From an uncultured Mycoplasmatota bacterium (GTDB taxonomy: Bacteria; Bacillota_I; Bacilli_A; RF39; UBA660), in NCBI GenBank assembly GCA_900547465.1, contig URHJ01000011.1, forward strand, positions 1 through 38,618: 38,618 nt of DNA, given 5' to 3'. Positions 1-6,993 of the stretch are shown piece after piece. Each line of letters opens with the position of its first letter. Position 1 is the first letter of the stretch. The notes beneath the pieces are model-generated. The model ran no database searches. It worked only from the letters and a program-made list of their open reading frames with translations, and was not told where the DNA came from. The translations under genes and the position numbers were made by a program.

Positions 1-1155
1 CTAGTATATATTTTATTTTCAGTATATTTTCAAAGTGGTAAGAAGAAAAGTTTAAATAATCTTTATAATGCCGAAGAAAAAATTAATTCCTATCTAATAG
101 AGTCTTTATCTAGTGTTGATGTTTTAAAAGGAATGCATATAGAAAAAAGAATTTTTGATAGATTTAGAATAAAATATAAATCATTTTTAAATTCGTTTTA
201 TTTATTTTCTAGAAAGCAAGAAATAGAAACATTTATAAAGAATAATATGAATAATATTTTTATGGTATTTATACTTTATTTAGGAACGTATTATGTTGTT
301 AATCAAAAATTAAAATTAGGTGAATTTATTGTATATCAAAGTATTTTTGGATTTTACTTTTCATCATTAAAAAACATCATTTCTTTGATAAGTAATTATC
401 CAACTTATAAACTATCTTTAGAAAGAGTTGAGGATTTGTTTTCCATTAAAAGAGAAATTTTTCAAGGAAGTTCATATTATGATATAGATAAAATTGGAGG
501 AGATATCATATATCATAATTTAGACTTTTCTTATCATTATCAAAAACTCCTAACCTCTATTAATTTAATCATACATCAATATGATAAGATTTTTCTCTGT
601 GGTCCTAGTGGAAGTGGTAAATCAACTCTAATGAAATTACTAGTTAGATATATGGAAGTTCCATATGGCAAAATTAGTATTGATGGAATTGATATTAATC
701 ATTATCACCTTGATATTTTACGAAAGAATATAGTATATGTATCTCAACAAGAATTTTTATTTAATGATACCATGTATCATAATATTACTTTGTATAAAGA
801 TGTTTCTAAAGAAAAACTTTCTAAAATTTTAGAAATTACTGGAGTCAATGAAATTTTAGAGAACAATCATATTTCATATAATGATTTGGTTGAAGAAAAT
901 GGATTTAATTTTAGTGGTGGTGAAAGACAAAGAATTATTTTAGCTAGATCTTTATTGAAAGACGGGGAAGTCTATATTTTTGATGAGGCTTTAAGTCAAA
1001 TAGATATAGGAAGAGAAAGAAAGATACTAGAAAATATTTTTTCATATTTACATGATAAAACAATTATAGTTATTTCACATCGTTTTGATAATAAAGATTT
1101 ATTTTCAAGAGTTCTAACTATAAAGGAAGGTATTATATATGAAGAATATATATGA
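1..1155 (+). CDS. Bacteriocin-type (C39 family) ABC exporter, 5' end outside the window
   Basis: The reading frame is already open at base 1, so the N-terminal peptidase and most of the membrane domain are missing. What remains is the end of an exporter transmembrane domain (a hydrophobic stretch encoded at about 240-420) and a complete nucleotide-binding domain. Walker A GPSGSGKST is encoded near 601-627, the signature FSGGERQR near 910-933, Walker B VYIFDEA near 970-990, and the H-loop VISHR near 1072. The segment around 85-135 (NAEEKINSYLIESL) resembles the lead-in of LagD/ComA-type exporters. In that family the protein cuts double-glycine leaders and exports the peptide using ATP. The next genes encode such peptides, which supports the role; the peptidase domain itself cannot be seen here. 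Confidence 0.85.
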   Translation, partial: LVYILFSVYFQSGKKKSLNNLYNAEEKINSYLIESLSSVDVLKGMHIEKRIFDRFRIKYKSFLNSFYLFSRKQEIETFIKNNMNNIFMVFILYLGTYYVVNQKLKLGEFIVYQSIFGFYFSSLKNIISLISNYPTYKLSLERVEDLFSIKREIFQGSSYYDIDKIGGDIIYHNLDFSYHYQKLLTSINLIIHQYDKIFLCGPSGSGKSTLMKLLVRYMEVPYGKISIDGIDINHYHLDILRKNIVYVSQQEFLFNDTMYHNITLYKDVSKEKLSKILEITGVNEILENNHISYNDLVEENGFNFSGGERQRIILARSLLKDGEVYIFDEALSQIDIGRERKILENIFSYLHDKTIIVISHRFDNKDLFSRVLTIKEGIIYEEYI

Positions 1156-1549
1156 AAAAGATCAATTACTTATTTTTACTTCTTTTTTCTTTATTGTTAT
1201 AGAATTATTTTGCTTTATTAATTTATGTTTTAAGAATTTTAGAACATTTGAAATGATTCAAGGTGTTGTAGTTAGTGATAATTATTTTAAAAGTTACGTA
1301 GATAGTAAAACTATTAAGAAATTAAAATCTATAAAATTTGTGTATATTGATAATAAAAAGTACTCATTTGAAATTATTAATATAGAAAGAAAGGTATTAA
1401 GGAAAAATAAGAGTTGGTATCATGAGATCTTAGTAAGATGCAAGTTTCCTAAAAAATATGTAGAAAATGATGCAGTTACTATTACTTATGAAAGCAATAA
1501 AAAGAAGTTATATTATATTTTCAATTCATGTTGGAAGGAGGAAGTATGA
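1139..1549 (+). CDS. Small membrane accessory protein of the bacteriocin exporter
   Basis: A 136-aa protein with one N-terminal transmembrane segment (about residues 9-32) followed by a small, lysine-rich, beta-prone extracytoplasmic part. It overlaps the exporter by 17 nt and ends inside the start of the first peptide gene (ATGA overlap), so it is translationally coupled to both. AAGGAAGG sits upstream of the ATG. Its position and topology match the HlyD-like or bacteriocin secretion accessory proteins that accompany C39 exporters, but it is much shorter than a full HlyD protein and I recognise no definite family motif. The secretion role is inferred from context; an immunity function is the alternative. 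Confidence 0.6.
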   Translation: MKNIYEKDQLLIFTSFFFIVIELFCFINLCFKNFRTFEMIQGVVVSDNYFKSYVDSKTIKKLKSIKFVYIDNKKYSFEIINIERKVLRKNKSWYHEILVRCKFPKKYVENDAVTITYESNKKKLYYIFNSCWKEEV

Positions 1550-1686
1550 AAGAGATAGAGAAAAAACAATTAGAGAAAATTAATGGTGGTTTTTCAGCTT
1601 GGATGGCTCTAGGAATAGCGTCAGCTGTTATTTTCATTGCGGGTGTTTTAGATGGAATAGTACGTCCTAAGGGGTGTAGTGAATGA
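1546..1686 (+). CDS. Double-glycine-leader peptide, putative class II bacteriocin A
   Basis: A 46-aa peptide with strong SD (GGAGGAAGT) just before the ATG. The leader ends QLEKINGG, a typical C39 peptidase site, with cleavage predicted after Gly15. The mature peptide would be about 31 residues: FSAWMALGIASAV then a hydrophobic, glycine- and alanine-rich stretch, and a basic tail RPKGCSE with a single cysteine. One helix of this kind fits a pore-forming class II bacteriocin. It overlaps the genes on both sides by 4 nt. Leader, exporter linkage and coupling are seen directly; antibacterial activity is inference. A signalling peptide is possible, but no kinase or response regulator is visible in the window. 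Confidence 0.75.
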   Translation: MKEIEKKQLEKINGGFSAWMALGIASAVIFIAGVLDGIVRPKGCSE

Positions 1687-1859
1687 AAAAAGTTAACGAT
1701 GAGTCTTTAGTAGAAATAATAGGCGGAACAAGTACTGTTATTAATGGTTCTTTTGTTAATGCATTTGTTAATGTTATAAAGCTTTTGATGGATGCTGGAA
1801 TTTCGGTTGGTTCATCAATTAGAAGAATTGCAGAAGGAGAAGTATGTCCTTTACAATAA
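1683..1859 (+). CDS. Double-glycine-leader peptide, putative class II bacteriocin B
   Basis: A 58-aa peptide starting at the ATGA overlap with peptide A. The leader ends ESLVEIIGG, so cleavage is predicted after Gly15, giving a 43-residue product. The mature part is an amphipathic, valine- and asparagine-rich helix, then DAGISVGSSIRRIAE and a C-terminal CPLQ. The spacing G-x3-G-x3-R recurs in the small membrane protein encoded next. Together with peptide A it could form a two-peptide (class IIb) bacteriocin, although clear GxxxG pairing across both peptides is not certain. Function is inferred from the leader and the exporter upstream. Confidence 0.75.
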   Translation: MKKVNDESLVEIIGGTSTVINGSFVNAFVNVIKLLMDAGISVGSSIRRIAEGEVCPLQ

Positions 1860-2008
1860 TAAAAAAGTATAAGCATATTTTGTCAGTAATTGGCATAATA
1901 ATTATACTACCAATTATGAACTTAATTGGTTGGTTTTTATATCATTTTGGAAACTACTTTGGATACTTTTTTAGGTATCTTTACGAAATAGTTAAAAAAA
2001 TGTCGTAA
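1844..2008 (+). CDS. 54-aa membrane protein, probable bacteriocin immunity protein
   Basis: Begins 16 nt before the end of peptide B with a good SD (GAAGGAGAAGT). It has a basic N terminus (residues 7-11), a strongly hydrophobic segment at about 12-24 and an aromatic amphipathic second half (LIGWFLYHFGNYFGYFFRYL). No double-glycine site is present, so it is not an obvious exporter substrate. The last gene of a class II bacteriocin operon is often a small membrane immunity protein, and this is the most likely role. A leaderless bacteriocin is the alternative. No promoter-like break separates it from the genes upstream. Confidence 0.6.
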   Translation: MSFTIIKKYKHILSVIGIIIILPIMNLIGWFLYHFGNYFGYFFRYLYEIVKKMS

Positions 2009-2033
2009 AAAGAGAAAAAAATAATAAAACTTC

Positions 2034-2062
2034 TTGAAAATAAAAGGGAACTCTGCTATAAT
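2034..2062 (+). promoter_or_regulatory. Sigma-A promoter of rpsU
   Basis: TTGAAA at 2034-2039, a 17-nt spacer and TATAAT at 2057-2062, preceded by TGC (extended -10). The expected start lies near 2069, about 28 nt before the rpsU ATG. Confidence 0.85.
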
Positions 2063-2096
2063 CATTTGTAGTTGATGTGAAGGGAGGGATTAAAGA

Positions 2097-2294
2097 ATGG
2101 CAACTCAAGTCACTGTTAAAAACGGTAATTTAGATATGGCTTTAAGAAAATTTAAGCAAAAAGTCGCTAGAGACGGTGTCCCTTCTGAATGCAAAAAGAG
2201 AGAATGTTACGATAAACCAGGAGTTAGAAGACGTAATGCTAAAAAAGAAGGAATCAAGAATTCTAGAAAAAGAGATCGTTCAAATAGAGATTAA
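2097..2294 (+). CDS. rpsU: 30S ribosomal protein S21
   Basis: A 65-aa basic protein of the S21 family, which binds the 30S subunit near the 3' end of 16S rRNA and helps initiation. The N-terminal VTVKNGNLDMALRKFKQ and the middle KKRECYDKPGVRRR are characteristic, and the length is normal. It has a strong SD (GAAGGGAGGG) and its own promoter and terminator, so it is a single-gene unit. In Bacillus rpsU is followed directly by yqeY; here one gene lies between them. Confidence 0.95.
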   Translation: MATQVTVKNGNLDMALRKFKQKVARDGVPSECKKRECYDKPGVRRRNAKKEGIKNSRKRDRSNRD

Positions 2295-2311
2295 TTAATC
2301 TCTATTTTTTT
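2282..2311 (+). terminator. Rho-independent terminator of rpsU
   Basis: A perfect inverted repeat (AAATAGAGATTAA / TTAATCTCTATTT, 2282-2307) runs into a T tract. It overlaps the end of the coding region, and its T tract overlaps the -35 box of the next promoter. Confidence 0.85.
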
Positions 2312-2338
2312 GACATTTTAATACTTTTATGGTATAAT
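2310..2338 (+). promoter_or_regulatory. Consensus sigma-A promoter for the 2364 gene
   Basis: TTGACA at 2310-2315, a 17-nt spacer and TATAAT at 2333-2338 with TGG before it: both hexamers match consensus. It begins inside the T tract of the rpsU terminator. Confidence 0.85.
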
Positions 2339-2363
2339 TTGCTAACATTAAGAGGGGATTAGA

Positions 2364-3164
2364 ATGAATAGAAAAAATTACACTATTAGTGAAATTGTAG
2401 ATAGATCAGAAGACATTGTTAATATGGCTTTTAAGGAAAAAAATATCTCTAAGGAGTTGTTGCCATATCTTTATATTTCCTTTGCTAGTTTTTATATGTA
2501 TTATGGTAGTGAATATTTAAATACAATTTATAGTGTTTATAAAGATTCTAGTTTTCTTTTTTCTAAAAGTTCTAACGTTTTAACTAATTACATGGCTCCT
2601 TCTTTTTTTGAAATAGATGATATAAGAGATACAATTAAAGATAAGGTTTTGATAAAAGAATCAAAAGATCCTAATTTAGTATTACATAGTACAATACATG
2701 AGATAAACCATTTAATCAATTCAAAAAGAAATAGATTGTCTATGAAAAATGGTTATTTTAATGAAGATTTTATTCGAATTGGAGCTCAAGTAAGAGGAAT
2801 AAAGTCAGGTACTATTAATAATTTCTATATTAATGAACTATTTAATAGTTATGAAGCAGAAGATATAGAAAAAATGATGTATAGATTTATTTATCCACAT
2901 AAAGATGAATTTAAAAATAGTCAAGTCAAAAAAGTATTTAATGAAACTGGACCTATTCCTAGGTTTTCATCGTATCAAAAACTTCAAACTAGGACTAATT
3001 ATATATTTAAATATAAACCATTTTATAGTAGACTTAAACATAATCTTATTAATGGTGATTTGGAGGGAATTGATACTTTATTTAAAGACTCATTTGGTTA
3101 TTCTTTTAGTTCTTATGCTAGTAGAGTAGAGAGTATTGGAAAAGCCTTTGTTAAAAAGAAATAA
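2364..3164 (+). CDS. Uncharacterised protein with HExxH motif
   Basis: A 266-aa protein that I cannot place in a named family. It contains HEINH at residues 112-116, the zinc-binding and catalytic pattern of gluzincin and related metallopeptidases. About 42 residues later comes a helix with FYINELFNSYEAEDI, where Glu158 could be the third ligand, so a zinc-dependent fold is plausible. There is no signal peptide and no clear membrane span, so it should be cytoplasmic. SD GAGGGGA precedes the ATG. It is expressed from a consensus promoter and inserted between rpsU and yqeY. Proteolytic activity is inference; a non-catalytic relative is possible. Confidence 0.55.
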   Translation: MNRKNYTISEIVDRSEDIVNMAFKEKNISKELLPYLYISFASFYMYYGSEYLNTIYSVYKDSSFLFSKSSNVLTNYMAPSFFEIDDIRDTIKDKVLIKESKDPNLVLHSTIHEINHLINSKRNRLSMKNGYFNEDFIRIGAQVRGIKSGTINNFYINELFNSYEAEDIEKMMYRFIYPHKDEFKNSQVKKVFNETGPIPRFSSYQKLQTRTNYIFKYKPFYSRLKHNLINGDLEGIDTLFKDSFGYSFSSYASRVESIGKAFVKKK

Positions 3165-3165
3165 T

Positions 3166-3198
3166 TTGATTGTTTTATAAAAAGTCTTGATGTATAAT
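3166..3198 (+). promoter_or_regulatory. Possible promoter of yqeY
   Basis: TATAAT at 3193-3198 lies 20 nt before the GTG start. The best -35-like hexamer, TTGATT at 3166-3171, is 21 nt away, longer than optimal, so only the -10 is convincing. Confidence 0.35.
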
Positions 3199-3218
3199 AT
3201 TTTTTGGAGAGTGATAAT

Positions 3219-3662
3219 GTGAATTTATTTGAAGAATTAAAAAAAGATATGATAGATGCTATGAAAGCAAAAGATAAAGACCGTCTTACTGTAATTCGTA
3301 TGTTAAAGGCAGCTTTAGACAAAGAAAGAATTGATAAAAAAATAGAAATTACAGATGAAGTATTTATATCAGTTTTAGAAAAACAAGTTAAGATGAGAAA
3401 TGATTCTATTGAAGAGTTTAAAAAGGCTGGCAGAGAAGAGCTAGTAGAAAAAACTCTAGGAGAATTAGAAGTTTTAAAGAAGTACTTACCAGAAGCATTA
3501 AGTGAAGATGAAGTTATGGATATAATCAATGATGCAATAACAAAATTAGAGGCAACTACTATGAAGGATATGGGTAAGGTAATGAGTGAAGTATCTCCTA
3601 AGGTAAAGGGAAGATATGATATGAAAGAAGTTAGTTCTATTATTAAGTCTAAATTAAGTTAA
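3219..3662 (+). CDS. yqeY: GatB/YqeY domain protein
   Basis: 147 aa from a GTG start with GGAGA eight nt upstream. A TTG in frame at 3204 is less likely because the SD lies downstream of it. The sequence NLFEELKKDMIDAMKAKDK, the middle VLEKQVKMRNDSIEEFKKAGR and the C-terminal MGKVMSEVSPKVKGR.DMKEVS are the hallmarks of YqeY. This is a stand-alone relative of the tRNA-binding tail domain of GatB. Its molecular role is not settled; a link to tRNA-dependent amidation is a family-based guess. The length is that of the family, and its place after rpsU is conserved in Bacilli. Confidence 0.9.
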   Translation: MNLFEELKKDMIDAMKAKDKDRLTVIRMLKAALDKERIDKKIEITDEVFISVLEKQVKMRNDSIEEFKKAGREELVEKTLGELEVLKKYLPEALSEDEVMDIINDAITKLEATTMKDMGKVMSEVSPKVKGRYDMKEVSSIIKSKLS

Positions 3663-3675
3663 TTTAGATTTTTTT
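3648..3675 (+). terminator. Rho-independent terminator of yqeY
   Basis: TCTAAATTAA / TTAATTTAGA forms a nearly perfect hairpin followed by seven Ts, overlapping the yqeY stop codon. Confidence 0.8.
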
Positions 3676-3742
3676 GGAGTTTTACTTAGTTCTTTTGTTT
3701 TAATTAAGAGTAGTCTTACATATTCTTTATTAGGTGATAATT

Positions 3743-3985
3743 ATGCTTAATAGGTTAAAAGAGTATATAAATGATAATGAATTTAGACTTACTGTTTTCT
3801 CTGATCGTGTTCATGTTATGAACTTTTTAAATATTTTTTCTTTAGAGGAAGAGAGAATTTCATTTCTTACTAGTAAGGGGAGAGTAATTATTAAAGGAAA
3901 AAACTTATGTTTAAATAAATTATTAGATGATGAAGTGTTGATAAGTGGCACTATTATGAATATTGAGGTAGATTTTGATGAATAG
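3743..3985 (+). CDS. yqfC: YabP/YqfC-family sporulation protein
   Basis: 80 aa from the ATG at 3743, chosen because AGGTGA lies five nt before it; an in-frame GTG at 3734 overlaps that SD. The N-terminal VFSDRVHVMNF, the middle SKGRVIIKGKNLCLNKLLDDEVLISG and the acidic end match the small beta-rich YabP/YqfC fold. In Bacillus yqfC is expressed in the mother cell and is cotranscribed with yqfD, as here (8-nt overlap). Its biochemical role is unknown. I saw no convincing sigma-E promoter in 3676-3742. Confidence 0.85.
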   Translation: MLNRLKEYINDNEFRLTVFSDRVHVMNFLNIFSLEEERISFLTSKGRVIIKGKNLCLNKLLDDEVLISGTIMNIEVDFDE

Positions 3986-5162
3986 TCGTTATAAGTTAAA
4001 GATAACTGGTAAAAATATAAAACGATTTATAAATGACTTAATCCAACAAAAAGTATTATTATATGATATTTCAATGTTTGATAAATACGTGTTGATAGTA
4101 GTTGATGAAGATGGATATGCACAAATAAAAAAAATTAAAACGAGTTATAAAATAGAAGTTGTAGACTCTTTTGGCAAAGCTAAAATAATAGATATTATAA
4201 AAAAGTATAGATTCTTTTTAATCTTTTTATTTGTTGGAATATTAATTGTTAAACTGCTTTCCTCTATTGTTTTTGATATTGATATTGAGCATTCTAAATC
4301 TGATATAAGAGAAATTGTTCTTAATGATTTAAATGAATATGGTATAGCAAAGTATCACTTTAAAGTTAGTTATAAGAAAAAAGAAGAAATAATTAGAAAG
4401 ATATTAAAAAAAGAAACCGATAGGATAGAATGGTTAGAAATAGATAGTGTTGGAACAAAATATGTAGTAAAAGTTGAAGAAAGGGTTAAAAATAATACTG
4501 TAAAAAGTACTACACCTCAAAATATTATTGCTAAAAAAGATGCGATGGTTTTATTAATTCATGCTGAGAATGGAGAAGTTAAGGCTAAGAAATATCAGTA
4601 TGTAAAAAAAGGTGATGTTTTAATAAGTGGTTTTATATCTAAAGATGATAAAATAGTAAAGAAAGAAAGAGCAGAAGGATATGTATTTGGAGAAGTTTGG
4701 TATCAGGTACAGATAGAACTTCCTAAAGTCTATAAAGAAGAGTTAAAAACAGGTAAGAAGAAAAATAGACTTGAACTATATTTCTTTGATAAGAATATAT
4801 TTTTATTTAATCTAAAAAGATATAAAAATTATAAGATTTCTAGGCATAAATTAATAGAAAATAAAATATTTCCAGTTGGACTTTCATATTCTACTATTTA
4901 CGAGACTAAAAAAATAGAAAAAGATTATTCTAATAATTCTGGTTTAAAAGAAGTAATTGATTTAGCAGAAGAGAGACTTTTACAAAAGTTAGGTAGTAAA
5001 GATGAGATAATTTCTAAAAATGTTTTGAAAAAGAGTGATAAAAATAGTAAAATAGTAATAGATATATTTTTTAAGGTAAAAGAAGATATTACAGATACTG
5101 AAAATATAGAAAATATTAATATAGAAGAATTAGAAGGTGCAGAGGATGGAACAAGTAACTAA
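3978..5162 (+). CDS. yqfD: Sporulation protein YqfD
   Basis: 394 aa from the ATG at 3978, with GAGGT about nine nt upstream. It has a cytoplasmic N-terminal domain (1-75), one transmembrane segment (about 79-98) and a large extracytoplasmic domain rich in lysine and beta strands, the layout of YqfD (stage IV sporulation protein family). The length is normal. In B. subtilis it is a mother-cell membrane protein of unknown mechanism needed for efficient spore formation. It is coupled to yqfC upstream and overlaps the VanZ-like gene downstream by 17 nt. Its presence suggests that the lineage keeps at least part of a sporulation programme. Confidence 0.85.
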   Translation: MNSRYKLKITGKNIKRFINDLIQQKVLLYDISMFDKYVLIVVDEDGYAQIKKIKTSYKIEVVDSFGKAKIIDIIKKYRFFLIFLFVGILIVKLLSSIVFDIDIEHSKSDIREIVLNDLNEYGIAKYHFKVSYKKKEEIIRKILKKETDRIEWLEIDSVGTKYVVKVEERVKNNTVKSTTPQNIIAKKDAMVLLIHAENGEVKAKKYQYVKKGDVLISGFISKDDKIVKKERAEGYVFGEVWYQVQIELPKVYKEELKTGKKKNRLELYFFDKNIFLFNLKRYKNYKISRHKLIENKIFPVGLSYSTIYETKKIEKDYSNNSGLKEVIDLAEERLLQKLGSKDEIISKNVLKKSDKNSKIVIDIFFKVKEDITDTENIENINIEELEGAEDGTSN

Positions 5163-5742
5163 AACAATTCAAAGTGTAATAGATATGACATGGCCAATGC
5201 TTTTAATTTCTGTAGTGGTAGTGGTTTCTCTTAGAATTACTTATTTAATTAAAAATAGAAAGCATTTTACTTTATATCAGGAGTTGCTTGCGCTATCTTT
5301 TATAATTTATATTTTATGTTTATTCCAAATTGTAACATTTCAAGATACTGTTAGTTGGAGTAGTAATAATTTTATACCATTTAGAGAAATATTTAGGTAT
5401 CATATTGGTAGCAGATTATTTCTAAAAAATGTCTTAGGAAATGTTTTGCTTTTTATGCCTTTTGGATTTTTTTCTAGTTATTATTTGAAATTTAAGAAAC
5501 CTTGGGTTATACTAGGACTTACTTTAGTAACTTCATTTTCAATAGAAGTAATTCAAATGTCGATAGGTAGAGTTTTTGATGTTGATGATATTTTACTAAA
5601 TATTGTTGGTGGATACTTTGGATATTTGATCTATTCTGTTATTTCTAGGATAGGTGATAGGGCACCAGATTTCTTTAAAAATGAAATATTTTTAGATGCA
5701 GTATCAATTATTATATTGGTTGGAGTTATTGCTTTAATATAG
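5146..5742 (+). CDS. VanZ-family membrane protein
   Basis: 198 aa from the ATG at 5146 (SD AAGGTG). Multi-spanning, with helices at about 15-33, 43-64, 90-110, 116-135, 145-165 and 180-198. The family pattern is clear: NFIPF, then VLGNVLLFMPFGFF, then FSIEVIQ, then FDVDDILLNIVGGYFGY. VanZ itself gives low-level teicoplanin resistance; most chromosomal homologues have no known function. It sits where phoH and the YqfF/PgpH gene stand in Bacillus, between yqfD and ybeY, which is unusual. Drug resistance should not be assumed. Confidence 0.85.
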   Translation: MEQVTKTIQSVIDMTWPMLLISVVVVVSLRITYLIKNRKHFTLYQELLALSFIIYILCLFQIVTFQDTVSWSSNNFIPFREIFRYHIGSRLFLKNVLGNVLLFMPFGFFSSYYLKFKKPWVILGLTLVTSFSIEVIQMSIGRVFDVDDILLNIVGGYFGYLIYSVISRIGDRAPDFFKNEIFLDAVSIIILVGVIALI

Positions 5743-5750
5743 GAGGAAGT

Positions 5751-6200
5751 ATGAATTATATAGAAATATTTAATCAAGTAGATGAAGAAATTGCAGAGGA
5801 AGTTGAAGTAAGAAGAGTTTTAGAGTATGCTGCGAAAAAAGAAGGTTTAGAAAAAACTGAATTTAATGTTATTTTTGTAGATAATGATTATATACATGAG
5901 TTAAATAAAAATTATCGTGGTATTGATAGAGAAACTGATGTTATTACATTTGCTTTAGAAGATGATGATGAGGTAGTTAATGGATCTGATCATAGAGTTC
6001 TTGGTGATATTTATATATCTATTCCTAGAGCTCATCTTCAGGCAAGTGAATATGGTCATTCTTTTTTAAGAGAAATTACTTTTTTAGCTGTCCATGGTTT
6101 TTACCATTTACTTGGATATGATCACATGACTAAGGAAGAAGAAAAAGTTATGTTTTCTAAACAAGAGGAGGTATTAAGTGATTGTGAAATTACAAGATAA
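5751..6200 (+). CDS. ybeY: Endoribonuclease YbeY
   Basis: A 149-aa metal-dependent endoribonuclease acting in 16S rRNA 3' maturation and ribosome quality control. The zinc motif HGFYHLLGYDH lies near residues 116-126, and NKNYRGIDRETDVITFAL near 54-71 is the other conserved block. The length is typical. It has a strong SD (AGGAGG) eight nt after the VanZ-like gene and overlaps dgkA by 23 nt. The order ybeY-dgkA-cdd-era-recO is the standard Firmicutes arrangement. Confidence 0.95.
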   Translation: MNYIEIFNQVDEEIAEEVEVRRVLEYAAKKEGLEKTEFNVIFVDNDYIHELNKNYRGIDRETDVITFALEDDDEVVNGSDHRVLGDIYISIPRAHLQASEYGHSFLREITFLAVHGFYHLLGYDHMTKEEEKVMFSKQEEVLSDCEITR

Positions 6201-6594
6201 GAAGCTTCCTAAAAGAAATAAAGATAAAGGTAGTGTTTTAGAACGTTATTATAAAAGTTTTTTACATGCAATAGATGGTATTATATATGCAGCAAAGTAC
6301 GAACATAATATTATAATTATAATTTGTGCAACTATTTTAGTAGTAGTTTTATCTTTTATTTTTAAAATAAATACTTATGAATGGTTATTTGTTATTTTAA
6401 TTTGTTTTTTAATTGCGGCTATGGAAATGATTAATACAGCGATAGAAGCAACAATTGATTTAATTACTACTGAGGTTAATCCACTAGCTAAGATTGCTAA
6501 AGATACAGCAAGTTCATCTACTTTGCTTTTATGTATTTCAGCATTTATTGGTGGATTAGTAATTTTTATACCAAAGATAATAGCATTGTTTTAG
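6178..6594 (+). CDS. dgkA: Diacylglycerol/undecaprenol kinase
   Basis: 138 aa from a GTG start placed six nt after AGAGGAGGT inside the end of ybeY. A basic N terminus is followed by three transmembrane helices. The family signature EMINTAIEATIDL and PLAKIAKDTAS is intact (about residues 82-112). Gram-positive members phosphorylate undecaprenol, recycling the lipid carrier for wall synthesis, rather than diacylglycerol, so undecaprenol kinase is the likelier activity. The N terminus is about 20 residues longer than the shortest members. Confidence 0.9.
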   Translation: MIVKLQDKKLPKRNKDKGSVLERYYKSFLHAIDGIIYAAKYEHNIIIIICATILVVVLSFIFKINTYEWLFVILICFLIAAMEMINTAIEATIDLITTEVNPLAKIAKDTASSSTLLLCISAFIGGLVIFIPKIIALF

Positions 6595-6603
6595 GAGGAT
6601 TAT

Positions 6604-6993
6604 ATGATAGAAAAGTTATTAGAATTACATAAGAATAGTTATGTTCCAATTTCAAATTATCCAGTTTCAGCAATAGTTGTTACTAAAGATGGAAGAAGTT
6701 TTAGTGGAGTTAATGTTGAGGATGCATCAACTAGGGCTGGTGTTTGTGCTGAGAGATCAGCAATATTTTCTGCTATCACAGCAGGGGTAAAAAAAGGTGA
6801 ATTTAAAGAGATTCATGTTATGACATCTTCTACAAAGACAATTGGTATGCCTTGTTTTGTATGTCGTCAAATGATATCAGAGTTATTTGATAAAGATTGT
6901 CCAGTTATTTGTTACAATACAAAAGGCGAAAGTGTAGTTCATACAGTAGAAGAGTTGTGTCCTTATCCGTTTGGAAGTGATGATTTATTATGA
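6604..6993 (+). CDS. cdd: Cytidine deaminase
   Basis: 129 aa, the usual length of the small tetrameric enzyme that turns cytidine or deoxycytidine into uridine for pyrimidine salvage. The zinc site is visible: CAERSAIFSAI near residues 48-58 supplies the first Cys and the catalytic Glu, and PCFVCRQ near 83-89 supplies the other two cysteines. SD TAGGAGG is six nt from the ATG. It overlaps era by 4 nt. Confidence 0.95.
   Translation: MIEKLLELHKNSYVPISNYPVSAIVVTKDGRSFSGVNVEDASTRAGVCAERSAIFSAITAGVKKGEFKEIHVMTSSTKTIGMPCFVCRQMISELFDKDCPVICYNTKGESVVHTVEELCPYPFGSDDLL

Noticed and set aside
1667..1876. 69-codon open frame on the minus strand
   Set aside because: It is the antisense shadow of peptide B and its neighbours, without SD; the + strand genes have SDs, leaders and coupling.
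3113..3529. 138-codon open frame on the minus strand
   Set aside because: Antisense to yqeY, which is clearly recognisable; the frame is open only because of base composition.
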